Part shown: positions 14,301-22,192 of the stretch, piece by piece
Layout of the letters: each line of letters starts with the position of its first letter
Position numbering within the stretch: the stretch's first letter is position 1
Source of the DNA: Hypomyces perniciosus
Lineage: Eukaryota > Ascomycota > Sordariomycetes > Hypocreales > Hypocreaceae
Reading direction: 5' to 3'
Length of the DNA stretch: 64,000 nt
NCBI GenBank assembly: GCA_008477525.1
Contig: SPDT01000009.1
Coordinates: forward strand, 1,298,777-1,362,776
Position numbers and translations under genes: made by a program
The notes under the pieces: generated by a model
The model's database searches: none
The model's input: only the letters and a program-made list of their open reading frames with translations
What the model was told of the DNA's origin: nothing

Positions 14301-17300
14301 GATATATTCCTCGAGTCCGGTAGCCTCAATCCATTCGATCTCTTCGTCGAGCACCACTTGCAGAAGGCCAAATTCGTCGTGTTGGATAATTATTGTACGC
14401 AAAAGCGAGATTGCAAAGACTGCATCTTGCCAGGCTTTACGAAGGCTGGTGAGATCAACATCAGGAGACAGATCTATGACAAATTGCATAATATAGTCTC
14501 CCGGTCGTTTCGATGTTAATAATATAAGGCCTTCTTGAAGCGGTGAGCATGGATATGCGTCTTGGATCTTGGTGGAGTCTATCTGGTACTGGCTTGAAAT
14601 GTCCCTGAGAAGTGAGGTAAGGTTGGGATTATCTCCCAGGAGGGAAAAGGGTGCAATATCCTCAAAGGAACTCTCAACCGAGAGTGCCTGGGCAGCCACA
14701 CAATAGAGTGTAGATTGGCGAAAAATATCTGTCACTTGCAGTTGAAGACCTATATTGCGAGCTTCTCCAACAACTTTTATCGCTGCGACTGAATTGCCAC
14801 CAAGTTTGAAGAAACTGTCGTCTAGTCCGATCATATATATGTTGATGTTGAGCACATTGGCCCAGATCTTCTGGATCTTCTTCTCTATTTGGGTTATTGG
14901 CTGCCGTTTCAGTCCTTGTCCGGCTGTCTGTACTTCGGCCAGCTGCTGAGCCGAGAAGGTTCCGCCGATCTCGCGTAGTTGTCTCCGATTTGTCTTGCCT
15001 GTGGCTGTCATTGGTAGCTCCCACAACGAAAAGAAAGCCGTGGGAATCATATAGCTTGGTAGATACTTAGCGAGGGTATCCTCAATGTCCCGGGGGATTG
15101 GAACTGGCATGGCCCTAGGTAGCCCTGCCTTACTGCTGCTGGCCTGGATAATGCTTTTTTGAGCCAAGAAAAATGCTGCTATAGCTGGGTCGGAACCCCC
15201 CTGCGGCACAATAACTTCGGCTACAACCTGCGCGGCCCAGTCAGGCATACACTGCTGGAGGTGGAATTCGACTTCTCCAAGCTCAACACGTTGTCCACGG
15301 ATCTTGACTTGTGCGTCCTTTCGTCCGATATACGATAAACTTCCACTCTCGTTATATCGGACCAAGTCGCCTGTCTTATAGATTCTTGCATGTCGTCCTG
15401 GCCGATCAGGCGAACCTTCCAAGAGCCAAACGGGATCCTCGATAAATGAGGCTGCAGTCTTGACGGGATCATGTATGTAGCCGCGACCGATGTGTGGACC
15501 CTCGACGAGAAGCTCACCAACGGATCCTACTGGAATTAGAATGTTGTGATTTTCCGGATCCACCACCCAATGCACCACTCCTGCGCCTGTTCCGATCTGA
15601 CAGACGTCTTCTGGAACGGATGGATCGGAATTCAAAGCAATCAGTGTAGTGCATTCGCTCGCACCGTATCCATTTCGAACATCAACGTGACCCCACCAAG
15701 GCAAGACATCTTGGACTCGCACCGCCTCACCACCGAAACCCATCATCCTTAAGCCAGGGACGTTTTGTGGTGATAGTGTCGCAGCAATAGAAGGAGTAAG
15801 CCACACAACGTTGGCCTTGAGAGCGTTGATGCTGCCAGCTAAGTTACTCTTCCGATCTTGGTCTCTTGGGACGCATAGACAGCCTCCAGCGGCCAGAGTG
15901 GGAAGGGCAATAAGGATAGATAGGCCAAAACTGTACGATACAAAATCGTACACTCTAGAATCTCCATTGCAGCCTAAGCGATCCGCTTGACGCATGGCGG
16001 ATGCCATATTGCTATTGGGTATGATGACACCCTTTGGAGTTCCTGTGCTTCCCGAGGTAAAAATTGCATATGCGGCAGAGGATGGAGCAGGCTTTGATAA
16101 AGTTCGAATTGGTTGATTATTATCATGAAATCCTGTGAATAGATCTGAATTCACGGTGATAGCCTCTTTCACTAGTTTGGCGCATAGACCGCGGTTCGGA
16201 GACGAAGATAGGGCTAGATTTGCCCCCACCTGTTGGACAATGTCTTGAAGACGTTGCTCAGGAAGCGATGTGTCAAGCAACACAAAGGCTCCACCGGCCT
16301 TGAGCACACCGAGAATAGCAACCATTGTCCACATTGATTTTTCGAAACACAACGGCACGAACACCTCCGGACCAACTCCAAGGTCGACAAGCCGACTTGC
16401 CAGCATCGTGGTGAGGCGATCCAGCTCGCTGTAGGTCAGCTCACCGTCCCAAGCGAACAGGGCAGGGGCGTCAGGTTGACTTTGAACCCTTTCCTGGATG
16501 ATCTCGGAGATAGATCTTTCAACGGTTGCCGGGACATCATGATTCCACTCCCATATTTGTTGAACATCCTGTGGCGTGATCATCTTAATGTCCGCAATCT
16601 TCTTTCCAGGGGTTTTGGTGTCAATGTGGCATACCACACGTTCAAGCCGCTCTAGTAACTTCTTCACCAGCCAGGACTTGATTACCCTCGAATCAAAGTG
16701 AGCCACAACTGTGTGGTGAGACGTGCCAAGGGAGAATTTCAGCACAAGAGCATAGTCCTTGATGCTCTCTTGCTTGGGCGAGTCCCGCTTCTCAAGCTCG
16801 TTTTGATGCTGGATCTCAAGCAAGGTTTGGAACATGCACACTCTTCGACCCTCAGAACATATCTCGGGAATGTTCCGTAGCCCAATATTTTCGAATGGAA
16901 TCATATCCATCTTTTGCTGTTGCACCTCTTTCAGATAATCTGCGACCTTTTGATCTTTGGCCAATTTGATTCGCAACGGTAACACATCGGCAGCTGTCTG
17001 AGCCGAGGCGCTTTCCGAAGAGAGGGTGACACCAAAAACGACGTCATTTGAATCAGATATCTGACCTGCAACCAAGGCCCACGCAGCTTGAATCACGGTT
17101 GATGCGTCGATGCCTTGAGATTCTGTCTGGGGGCGTAGGAGATGATGCTCCATGGCTTGGTCTGGCAATGGCTGCTGGACAGTCGACGGCAGAGCTGGGA
17201 ATGGGATATTCTCGCATCCTGATAGAGCTCTCTGCCAGTAATCCACAACATTCTGCGGAAGTCTGTCCATGGCAGGGGATTGACTCGGCTGGGTAGCAGA

Positions 17301-17435
17301 GTCGATAAGAGCGCTGGGTTTTTTCGTGTCGAGTTCCGAAGAGGTTGAAGTAGACGATTCCTTAGTCGGGTGATCATTTTGGAAGATTTTAGTAGTCACA
17401 CTACCGTCGAACTTGCTATTTTCATTGATCGTCAT
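2331..17435 (-). CDS. Four-module nonribosomal peptide synthetase with N-methyltransferase and terminal C domain
   Basis: A single uninterrupted 5,034-residue frame. Domain order with approximate residues: partial C (60-295), A1 (300-830), T1 (Ser ~881), C2 (HHALYDGWS ~1082), A2 (1375-1905), T2 (Ser ~1956), C3 (HHIISDGWS ~2140), A3 (2460-3400) with an inserted N-methyltransferase at ~2915-3340 (EVGTGSG ~3000), T3 (Ser ~3447), C4 (HHIISDGWS ~3632), A4 (3950-4490), T4 (Ser ~4536) and a terminal C (SHAQYDG ~4742). Each A domain has FTSGSTG and each T domain has the LGGxS-type site. The first C domain lacks its N-terminal half and the HHxxxDG motif, as in several fungal NRPSs. There is no E or TE domain; fungal terminal C domains usually release by cyclisation. 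Inferred product: a cyclic tetrapeptide with one N-methyl residue. The start is the first Met; no upstream exon completing C1 was found. Confidence 0.96.
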   Translation of the reverse strand: MTINENSKFDGSVTTKIFQNDHPTKESSTSTSSELDTKKPSALIDSATQPSQSPAMDRLPQNVVDYWQRALSGCENIPFPALPSTVQQPLPDQAMEHHLLRPQTESQGIDASTVIQAAWALVAGQISDSNDVVFGVTLSSESASAQTAADVLPLRIKLAKDQKVADYLKEVQQQKMDMIPFENIGLRNIPEICSEGRRVCMFQTLLEIQHQNELEKRDSPKQESIKDYALVLKFSLGTSHHTVVAHFDSRVIKSWLVKKLLERLERVVCHIDTKTPGKKIADIKMITPQDVQQIWEWNHDVPATVERSISEIIQERVQSQPDAPALFAWDGELTYSELDRLTTMLASRLVDLGVGPEVFVPLCFEKSMWTMVAILGVLKAGGAFVLLDTSLPEQRLQDIVQQVGANLALSSSPNRGLCAKLVKEAITVNSDLFTGFHDNNQPIRTLSKPAPSSAAYAIFTSGSTGTPKGVIIPNSNMASAMRQADRLGCNGDSRVYDFVSYSFGLSILIALPTLAAGGCLCVPRDQDRKSNLAGSINALKANVVWLTPSIAATLSPQNVPGLRMMGFGGEAVRVQDVLPWWGHVDVRNGYGASECTTLIALNSDPSVPEDVCQIGTGAGVVHWVVDPENHNILIPVGSVGELLVEGPHIGRGYIHDPVKTAASFIEDPVWLLEGSPDRPGRHARIYKTGDLVRYNESGSLSYIGRKDAQVKIRGQRVELGEVEFHLQQCMPDWAAQVVAEVIVPQGGSDPAIAAFFLAQKSIIQASSSKAGLPRAMPVPIPRDIEDTLAKYLPSYMIPTAFFSLWELPMTATGKTNRRQLREIGGTFSAQQLAEVQTAGQGLKRQPITQIEKKIQKIWANVLNINIYMIGLDDSFFKLGGNSVAAIKVVGEARNIGLQLQVTDIFRQSTLYCVAAQALSVESSFEDIAPFSLLGDNPNLTSLLRDISSQYQIDSTKIQDAYPCSPLQEGLILLTSKRPGDYIMQFVIDLSPDVDLTSLRKAWQDAVFAISLLRTIIIQHDEFGLLQVVLDEEIEWIEATGLEEYIRTDRERNMGLNQPLARYAFVNDDEGACSSFVWTVHHALYDGWSIPLVFDAVNRAYQGKALDPGPQFQSFIKHIKDQDMEKLADYWRQTLADCEPVPFPALPPSIEQPIADGAIEYQLPKPQIQSLDITESSILRAAWAIVVSQMTNSKDVVFGITVSGRSAPVANMDKITGPTIATVPLRIKLASDQKVLDFMNQVQQQAIDMIPFEQVGLQNIVKICPEGQQASKFQTLLLVQPRERTTLQDTIGKLRYGDDQEEWFNTYGLTLEVYLNDENILAKAFFDTRVIQSHLVYQLLQRLDHVMQQLDHASPGQLLKEVEVLTPQDLKQIWEWNSAVPVRIDQCLPDTIKEHARVQPNAPAICAWDGKLTYQELDQLAMKLASRLVSSYGVGPGVIVPLCFEKSMWTTVAVLGVLKTGAAFVLLDHAIPERRFQSIVRQVEAILVLSSVSNQTLSLQLCNNVAAINSDFFSDLGDEKEQLPVITASSLMYVIFTSGSTGTPKGVKISHGNWASAQHHQSADRGFTPQSRVYDFASYSFDACLGNLFHTLGSGACLCVPNDQDRKEKLAESIVSLQADVVELTPSLSRILDPSDVPQLKTLIFGGEALRLKDVMRWWGKVQIFNTYGPSECTPDSVINKTASSPEEATELGQGYGAVAWVVDPEDHDCLLPPGGIGEMLLEGPIVGLGYLNDPEKTVAAYVEDPTWLTRGAPGRPGRRGRLYKTGDLVQYNKDGSLKYIGRKDDQVKINGQRIELKEVEHWVHDCMPQAKQVVAEVITPQGKKTSSTLVVFLELDIDMTEIDSEPAPVKVVPVSADIEDKLTKHLPSYMLPTIFFAMRQLPIGATGKMSRQQLRKIGGMYSAQRLAEMRTSARGPKRQPTSEIELQLQNIWAHVLDIEVETIGIDDSFFQLGGDSLAAMKVAGEARKLGLELTAADIFRYRRLHDIANQQRLATDNAPQSITRFDRSALVEQSFAQERLWFLEQLHPGLTWYHMASAMRIRGQLQLHALDTAFNALENRHESLRTTFSSQDGVSMQTVHPFQPKKLKVLDYSPHDERGFSEAREEEQRTPFNLETEPAWRVAVFRLKEDDYILSIVMHHIISDGWSVDILRTELAGFYSAALHGRDPLLQIDPLPIQYGDFSIWQKQKEQADEQERQLQYWLKELETARPAELLCDKPRPATLSGNSDLENIRIEGELFKKLQRFCKQLDVTPFIALLAAFRATHYRVTGQSDVTIGSPNANRDRWELKDLVGFFVNIQCFRLRIDNESFKELVQQVEISATASIANQDVPFERIVASLQKDRDLARNPLVQVMFAVHSQLNLDKFKFEGVEVETIPFPSASRFDLEFHLYQENEAFSGGIVYSTDLYNPNTITNFLSLFSKILQEGLREPETAIASLPLLADADYSALNEMGLIQIHKTDYPRDSNVVDVFRQQVDAFPDRLAVKDSYTQLTYAELDQKSDILAQWLSERSFPAETLVGVFASRSCETIVAILGILKANLAYLPFDVKIPMSRMETVLSSIPNNTLVLVGSHVQPHALQLNNVELVLIENTLKDNSRISPRATAAPSPASLAYVMFTSGSTGQPKGVMIEHRNILRLAKQCNMAQHLPCNAIMGHISNIAFDASTWEIYAALLNGGTLICIDTMELLDYKAVAETFGTERIQVVFITPALLKQYLLACPEILRNLEAIVVGGDRLDPQDICTMRKLIGGKILNGYGPTENTSFSTFYNLEDERCTNGVPIGRALSNSGAYVMDSQQRLVPLGVVGELVVTGDGLARGYTDPQRNIDRFITITIADQKIRAYRTGDYVRYRTDGQLEIFGRMDGQIKIRGQRVELGEIEHVLRSHSSVNDAVTVLRQEDGQEAQLVSFVTVSEGNGQNKDEVNQQSFGESKHHDAWEERFDADIYVPMDDVQAERIGRDFIGWTSMYDGRDIDKGEMNEWLEDTMKDIHNGGQAGKVLEVGTGSGMILFNLNGLQSYIGLEPTERAVEFVTQTSESIPTLAGKVRMFKTTAANVSRLKGPISANLVVINSVAQYFPSQDYIFRLVQDLLHISGVRTIYFGDIRSFALYKQFLVTRSLRIAEGNASRGDIQRMIEDMEQVELEFLTDPAFFTALKNRLPHLVEHVEILPKKMKSTNELSCYRYAAVIHAKSQGMQKHEIHEIDQNAWIDFIGQRLDRESLLHLLQDSPNSSTVAFSNIPYKKTIFERCVVDLLEDETKESLDQRDWLSHARQKARDFPSLSALDLVELAQQAGYRVEISWARQYTHRGGFDAVFHHYESEGRKRVLFNFPTDYKERPPNAVISSRPLRQQMMQKIRQELEKMLQAQLPSYMIPQLITIIDTIPINANGKIDRQALVKRIQKQTAGRGPVRQPISEAERQIQRIWAEVLSVDPANIGLEANFFRLGGNSIAAMKVVAEACKIGLQLVVADVFRYPQLDNLAKQTLSPGADSTRAIPQTQLSGPVEQSFAQKRLWFMEELYPGLTWFLVPCAMRLRGPLQLDALNAAFLALESRHATLRTTFSTNSNIHQQEIHPFRAKYLNVIDIAEDGLTEALDRSQNSPFDLRKEPGWRVSVYRLSKEDNVLSVVMHHIISDGWSIDILCRELAAFYSAAVRGEDPLSTMQPLPIQYYDYSIWQNGNDQAEEYQRQLSYWAKQLETSRPAELLCDKTRPATLSGQAGELQYRIEGPRYEKLQQFCQTYGVTPFVALLSAFRATHFRLTGQSDATLGSLNANRSRWELKDIIGFFVNMQCLRIKVEDETTFEELVQQVYLTNTKALANQDVPFESIVSKLQKDRDLSRNPLAQIVFAVHSQLDLGKLTLEGVEMEILQETTTSRFDLEFHFYPERNGGFRGVIFYSTDLYAEETICNMLSVFQSILDGSLDEPNAVISSMPLLTSNDYATLDNMGLIQIDRRAYPRESSIVDLFRQQASEFPSRIAVKDALTELTYTQLDILSDMLAQWLARRSFAPETLVGVFADRSCQAVVAFLGVLKASLAYLPFDVKIPGGRMENILSSIPGHRIILTGAGTRPPAIQLEDVEFIRIEEILDKNSQNHTALEQPLIAIAPSADNLAYVTFTSGSTGQPKGVMVEHRGIVRLVKQSNIAQHLSSAPITAHITSIAFDVAAWEIYSTLLNGGKLICIDYATLLDYSAMGTAFTHEKIQTAMFTPVLLKQLLLESPATIGLLDSLYVAGDRADAQDLFTGRGLIKGDIINAYGPTENAVISTLYSLQKDEQCVNGVPIGKSISNSGAYVMDKMQRIVPLGVVGELVVTGDGLARGYTDPQRDIDRFVTVDIGGKEHKAYRTGDYVRWRPVDGQIEFFGRIDGQVKIRGHRVELGEIESALRTHESVTDSVVVLQQGDDQEPQLAGFITIGENNGQNKTKLEKESDDVNKSNDTNSRPLREEIIRQDLHKMLQSQFPSYMIPQLITVLDTIPVNANGKVDRVALAKRIQSRRAERKISQQPTTEIEQTMQMIWAQVLEIDAATIGLDDSFFLLGGNSIMAMNVVARARKVAFNLSVADIFRHDTIAKLTSLKSLKAKQVDQGFLQHIVDSATKTALLQEVESLGIDVSAREIEDILPLTNFQEECVVRGIKSEQICNYFYLDLGDHVDLPRLEKSCNMATERFPLFRSCFLHLSGKFWQVILHQLNGPLLYTVDVNEDLNQSFHNFCARDTRELAPTQPPLAFMLLKHQTQGNRFVIRMSHAQYDGICLPLIFESLIAGYNETPLPDMADFSLFISYAHLRRDESIKYWRELLRGSSPATIQSIQSKFRPQGLLKSLPKGTLTQAETNLPQLRAKTTSATLVNIAWAILLSRLTGQSDVVYGHLVAGRNSSIRDVGHIVGPCVNIVPVRARVPSVLCASELVSSVQEQFIALGEADSMGFQDIIEQCTDWPVTQNFDFVIQHQNVDEHPEFEISGAKCELQYWLNPEQVAPWRVYMISYPKGDRLRISLATSTDIMTEEVANGLLDGLMKIIEKLAYCLDVSSPFLMEEVNLEL

Positions 17436-18405
17436 GTTTGCAAATATTCTCGCAACGACATATGACTGTCAGAGATATCTTCTCTCCGGGTTAGTTGGGT
17501 ATCCTTCCAGTCGGTTTCTTCCGGGATTACTAGATCGCCATACCTGAGAAGAAATTGCAATAAGAAACCAGCGCGAGGAGAACGCTTCTGGCTAAATGTG
17601 CTCAGATCAGTTCTCCGCATGTTGGGTTAGAGGTTGGCCCTGGATCAGGTCGAAAGAAATCCATGCAGTTCGTTGCTTATGGTAGATGGAGGGAACTGTA
17701 TACGAGGCGTGTGACGGATAGATGCATAAAGGAGTATGGCTTCTTCAATTGATACCCTGACCCCCTCTTCCAAATATCGCCGCCTTTCCTACACCCAACT
17801 TGGCTCAAGATGTGTATTGACCGAATACTACGTATTTGCGGTGGAGTTGGCGTTGAGTGGAACGCATCATGAGCTCCGAGTTTATTTGCCTCAGTCTCTC
17901 TGGAAGTGGACCGCTCACTTTCTGCAAATCCTATTTTGTTCAAAATGCACGCCCAAGAATACGAGCGTGATGTAATACTACTTTACGGAAATTTACCGAG
18001 TTCTCCAACTCCATTCATAAGAATTTATCCCGGCATCTTAAGACCCACTTCTGTGGCATGCATGGCTCAGTGGCGAAAGTCTGGTATACTCCGTGCATTT
18101 CACCGAATGCTCTCTTCTTCCGCGGTGTGTGATTCATTATCATGTATCAATATAGGGAAATGAAAGAAAAAGCCTCAATATTCGTTTGCATTACCTAATG
18201 GCGCCATTATTTAGCCTCCCCATGTTTCTATACCCATACAAAATTATTAGAGACAAGAGATAAGCCTGGGATACTAAGGTACCAAGATACTCATGATTTT
18301 AACTAAGCGAGAGCAAATATACAGAGCCAAGCTTCTTTACCTAATTCTTCCCACATTTACCGGATCCCCAACATATCTAGTAAATTGTGATAGAATGCAG
18401 TGCGC
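17436..18405. other. Intergenic region between hydrolase and NRPS
   Basis: This is 970 bp between the hydrolase stop and the NRPS start, both on the minus strand, so it should contain the NRPS promoter and the hydrolase terminator. Minus-strand frames at 17432-17620 and 17677-17943 do not resemble the missing half of the first C domain or any family I know. I could not place a confident TATA box or transcription-factor site. Confidence 0.5.
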
Positions 18406-19306
18406 CTAGGCTGCCGCATCTGCAGCTTGAACAGCCCGGCGGATAACATTAACAGATTTACTTACTGCTTCCTTGGAGCCAGATCCTGGAACTTCGTGCC
18501 CACCATTATGGATGAAGACTGATTTGACTTCAGACTTACAGATCTTGCTCAACTCTTTTGCCGCATCTGAATACTGGTCCTCCTTTCCCCAAACATGAGC
18601 CGTGGGAATGTCTATGATCTCTCCCAGCCTCGCAGTATCGAGAAGATTCATTTTGCCATCTTGGAGTGCCTTGTAGTCATATGGCAGGAGAGCTGCAGAC
18701 AGAAAAATAGCACACCTGAAGACGGATTCAATCGGCTTCCCTTGGTTGATTCGGCGAATCATCCATGTGCTAACGAGTGAGGCGGCCTGACTGAAGACAA
18801 TGACACCATCGTAAGGTCCATCGGTCTCTAGAAAGGTATCCAGATCGTCAAGGGCCTTGAGGGTGGACTTTGTAGAGGTGTAGTCGAAGTAGGTAAAGAC
18901 ATTGTGCTCATTTGGCAGTAAACTTTTAATTTCTTACATTTCGTCAGTTCGTTCGCTCAACCGGACTGTGCAGCTTTCGTTATTAGGCTACTCACGGGGA
19001 TCAATCTCCCAAGCGACGGTCCCTTCGACGAAGTCATATGTGTGGTGATCGCCTAACTCGTATCTGATGGCAGCTGTTCTGATCAGCTGTGAAAGAGGTC
19101 TCAAGTCTCAATCTGGTTACCTGTCTGCATCTCAAAGATCTGTGTTACAGCAATACAATGTCAGTACCCTGAGACGCACAAGTACGTTATCTATGAAACA
19201 AGACTTTGCAAACCTTGGAGTTCGTCCCTCTTCCATGAAGACTTCCTCGCATACGTCAGTGCTAAACTCAAAAAGCGAGGTTCATGTCATACCAGAGAAA
19301 CCGCAT
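18406..19306 (-). CDS. FSH-family alpha/beta serine hydrolase, five exons
   Basis: Reading the minus strand with four introns gives an intact 221-residue protein. Exons: 19306-19293, 19241-19214, 19139-19121, 19073-18996 and 18932-18406; introns of 51, 74, 47 and 63 bp all have GT-AG ends and phases that join. The N-terminus becomes MRFLCLHGRGTNSKIFEMQT, the classic FSH1/DUF341 opening, followed by a YDFVEGTVAWE block. The nucleophile region reads VIVFSQAAS, then GKEDQYSD and FIHNGGHEVP supply the Asp and His. Length matches the family (~200-270). Relatives in fungal PKS clusters release or trim polyketides (for example LovG), so a role in offloading the PKS product or editing is likely but inferred. 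The second Gly of the usual GFSQG elbow is Ala and the first is Val. Confidence 0.85.
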
Positions 19307-19727
19307 TTTGGTAAATAAAGATAAGTCGCGACGGGAGTTAGATCACACAATTAAGGACGTTGGAGAACTGTAATGCGATGAACAGGGAGTGTATGTTTTC
19401 AGTCCACCGACATGCTAACATTGTGAATGTTCTGGAATGCCTAATATGTTAATTCTTAAAGATTAAGATTCCCATTGTTTTTTCCGCTAGTATTTTCTAG
19501 GTATTACAGTTTTGCCTTTTTTATATATATTTGATTTAATTTATTTGTACTTCCTCCGCTAAATGTCATATATTTGACTTTTTGCCGGGGCTAGTGTTTT
19601 CTTCCATGGTAAACGGTGAGTCCGCAGCATCAGAAGCCGAGCCCCTTGTAGGATTCAATTAAATGCCCGTGTTGTTGCAGAACTTGGCAACTTGGTTCTG
19701 CGGCTGAGTGGGAAAGCGGGTATAGTA
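19307..19727. other. Upstream region of the hydrolase gene
   Basis: About 420 bp between the hydrolase start and a TIR element. No coding frame is supported. It should hold the hydrolase promoter; I could not pick a definite core element. Part of it (about 19440-19570) is AT-rich. Confidence 0.4.
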
Positions 19728-20734
19728 CAGTGGGTTGACAAAAGTTCCGACCAACTTGATTCTTTACTGTGACGTTCCGGGCTGATTCCTAACAACCAAA
19801 CCGAGGCGTGCAGGGTTTATGTTAGCAGAGAGGTCAGGGAGAATACTGAGCAATGAGTTGTTGTCACGATTCGTAGAACTGGTGGGTTCTATGGTGAATG
19901 CAATTGAATACTGTCGTCAACGACTGTCTAAGTAACTATACTAAGGATCGTGACTTATCCAGTCGTATATACAAGAAGGGTACATGATGAAGGTATCTGG
20001 ATCACGTTGGATCACCGTCGATTCCTGGTGATCCCCAGTGATCCTTCGTATGGCGCACTGGGATCACTTATATACGAGAAGTGATCTTGGTGAGCCGATT
20101 CTGATTGGTTCCCATAACCGGGGTTCCCCCGGGTACGTACCATGTCACGTTATTATAATGGTTGGGTCGTGACATTTACGCTACCCTGAATTTATACTTT
20201 CCACTTTATTTGATTGTAAAAGCCGAGTAAATAAAATACAAATTATGATAAAATATAAAATAAATATCTAAACTATTCGATATATATAAAAAATATTTAT
20301 CTTTTATATTTTAGAAAGGCTTACTATTATGTTAAGGTTTGTATGACATAAGTCTATTTTTATCTAGTATAACTGTATCTCTTAATAAATATATTACACC
20401 TTTATAAAGAATTTATGTATATATATTAAATGTAATTGTAATACTTAAACTTTAATATAAACGTACAAAATATGTTTATTGAAGGAATTTTGAAAATTTA
20501 CCTTTCTTGCTAACCATAAAAAGGCATTTTTAGTTTGGATTGCTTGTAAGAACTTTGAAAAAAAGTAACATAAATAAAATATGTATAAAAGCCTTAATTT
20601 CTATTATATATATATATAACAATATTTTCGATTTATCTATTCATATATAAAAGTGCTTATAAAGCAGATTCAAAAATATAGTATCTGATAAAGTGATTTT
20701 TAACAAGTTAGTCGGAACTTTTGTCAACCCACTG
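19728..20734. mobile_element. Non-autonomous Tc1/mariner-like TIR element, interrupted by a solo LTR
   Basis: The ends are 31-bp terminal inverted repeats starting CAGTGGGTTGACAAAAGTTC, matching at 30 of 31 positions, and each is flanked by TA, the target duplication of the Tc1/mariner/pogo superfamily. Removing the nested LTR and its 5-bp duplication leaves about 595 bp, too short for a transposase, and the interior is AT-rich with no frame. It is therefore a MITE-like or internally deleted copy. It lies between the hydrolase and the PKS. Confidence 0.8.
19768..20174 (-). mobile_element. Solo LTR, copy B, with perfect target duplication
   Basis: A 407-bp LTR beginning TGTGACGTTCCGGG and ending GGTCGTGACA, flanked on both sides by the 5-bp duplication TTTAC (19763-19767 and 20175-20179). 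No internal retrotransposon sequence remains, so it arose by LTR-LTR recombination. The minus-strand assignment is based on the TATA-like TATATA followed by the conserved TAGTATAGTTACTTAGACAG block seen in the opposite copies at 31679 and 51380. It is inserted inside the TIR element at 19728-20734. Confidence 0.9.
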
Positions 20735-21923
20735 TACCCCAGCAAGGCTTATTGAGGTGGAGCCAGTATAGAGGATGGACCAGGCTAAGGACGCATAGTA
20801 GAGGCACATGGCTCAGTCGTTGGCGGTTATGTTTCCTCGTTGTTCCGGAGGTGGATCAGGATTGCATAGGAGGTTACAGCCATAAATATTGGCAATAAGC
20901 TTCATGCCAAAGAATATCGTAAGCAAGGGAGCTTTATAGCTCAATGTATTGTATATGTCAAAATGCCGCTGAGCACATAATCATCAGCCCAGTTTAAAGC
21001 TTACGCCCTATACCAGTCCCACAGCCACCACTAACCCCTGGGATCTATATGCATAGTAGGGCAACAAGGACAATTAGCTCACGGTATTTATTGCAGGGGT
21101 GTTTTCACATAGCGCGTTCTTCATAGCCAACTATCACACTACGAGACAAGGGTTGATTCCACCGGTAATCCATATCAATTGATCTCCGTAAGAGCATGTC
21201 CATGTGTGTGTTCGTCATTCATCCTATTTTGTTTCCCAGGCAGCCAGTTGGTCTCCAGATAACCCTGACGTGTTCCAGGGTGGCGATCCATTCCATTTCA
21301 ATTTGCTCTGCGTGGACGATTTACCCAAGTAGGAAGGCGATATGACTACTGGTTACGCACTCCGATTTACGCGACAGCAGCCAAGCAGCGTAAAAGAACC
21401 TGATACATCACTCTGCACACGTTGTAACGGCCCACCACGTACTTTTCCTTACTCCGTCCTTATCCAACAAGGATCTTCATTATATGACAGGCATAGCAGC
21501 TTCTAGACATATTGTGATATGATTTCCAACGGTGGTTTAGTGACGTGATTGTTATGGGGCTATGCAGATCCTTTAATTCGCGCTGCTTTGTTTGCTATTA
21601 GTACCCAAGTTTCAAAATGGGTATCATCTTTAAACGCTATCATTAAGTTGAAGACTCCTGAAAAAAGACAAAGCTTACATCTACATCTACTTACCTAATT
21701 AAGCATGAACATATCAGAATAAGATTACAGCTAGCTGTTGGTATCCTAACCTCTTTTATGACATAGAAGTAAACTCTTTACAGCTTTCATTCAGATTTAT
21801 AAAATGTCCTGCATGACTTTCTCTCTTCACTCGGCCCTAGGATAATCTTTTCTTTTCCCCGATGATCCGGTATCAACTACTTTTGATACCATCCAATCAA
21901 TATAATTGCCGACTTCAGTGAGC

Positions 21924-22007
21924 CATTTTAGTGTCCGCATTTTAGTGTCCGCATTTTAGTGTCCGCATTTTAGTGTCCGCATTTTAGTGCCCGTATCTTA
22001 GTGTCTA
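21924..22007 (+). repeat. Six-unit 14-bp tandem repeat
   Basis: Four exact units of CATTTTAGTGTCCG are followed by CATTTTAGTGCCCG and TATCTTAGTGTCTA. The unit length is not a multiple of three and no frame runs through it, so it is non-coding. It is about 1.1 kb upstream of the PKS start. Confidence 0.9.
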
Positions 22008-22192
22008 CGTTAGAGTCATGAAAATCCCATGCATGATCCCACAGCTCTTATCAATCAAGAGCAAAAAGTATTAGGTAAACATGAGTAATCCAATTCAACA
22101 AAATCTTCCTTTACCAGGATCACGACGCAAGGCCAGGAAAAACCCTCATCAGCTGGATTGTAGCTACGGAGTAGGTCAAGACGCCTAGGACC

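Noticed and set aside
2532..17296. Plus-strand and alternative-frame ORFs within the NRPS
   Set aside because: They overlap the NRPS frame throughout and have no independent motifs.
17432..17943. Minus-strand frames upstream of the NRPS as an extra exon or small gene
   Set aside because: They do not resemble the missing half of the C domain and show no family features.
18406..18762. The hydrolase as a truncated 118-residue fragment
   Set aside because: Four upstream exons restore the family N-terminus (MRFLCLHG...) in frame, so the gene is complete.
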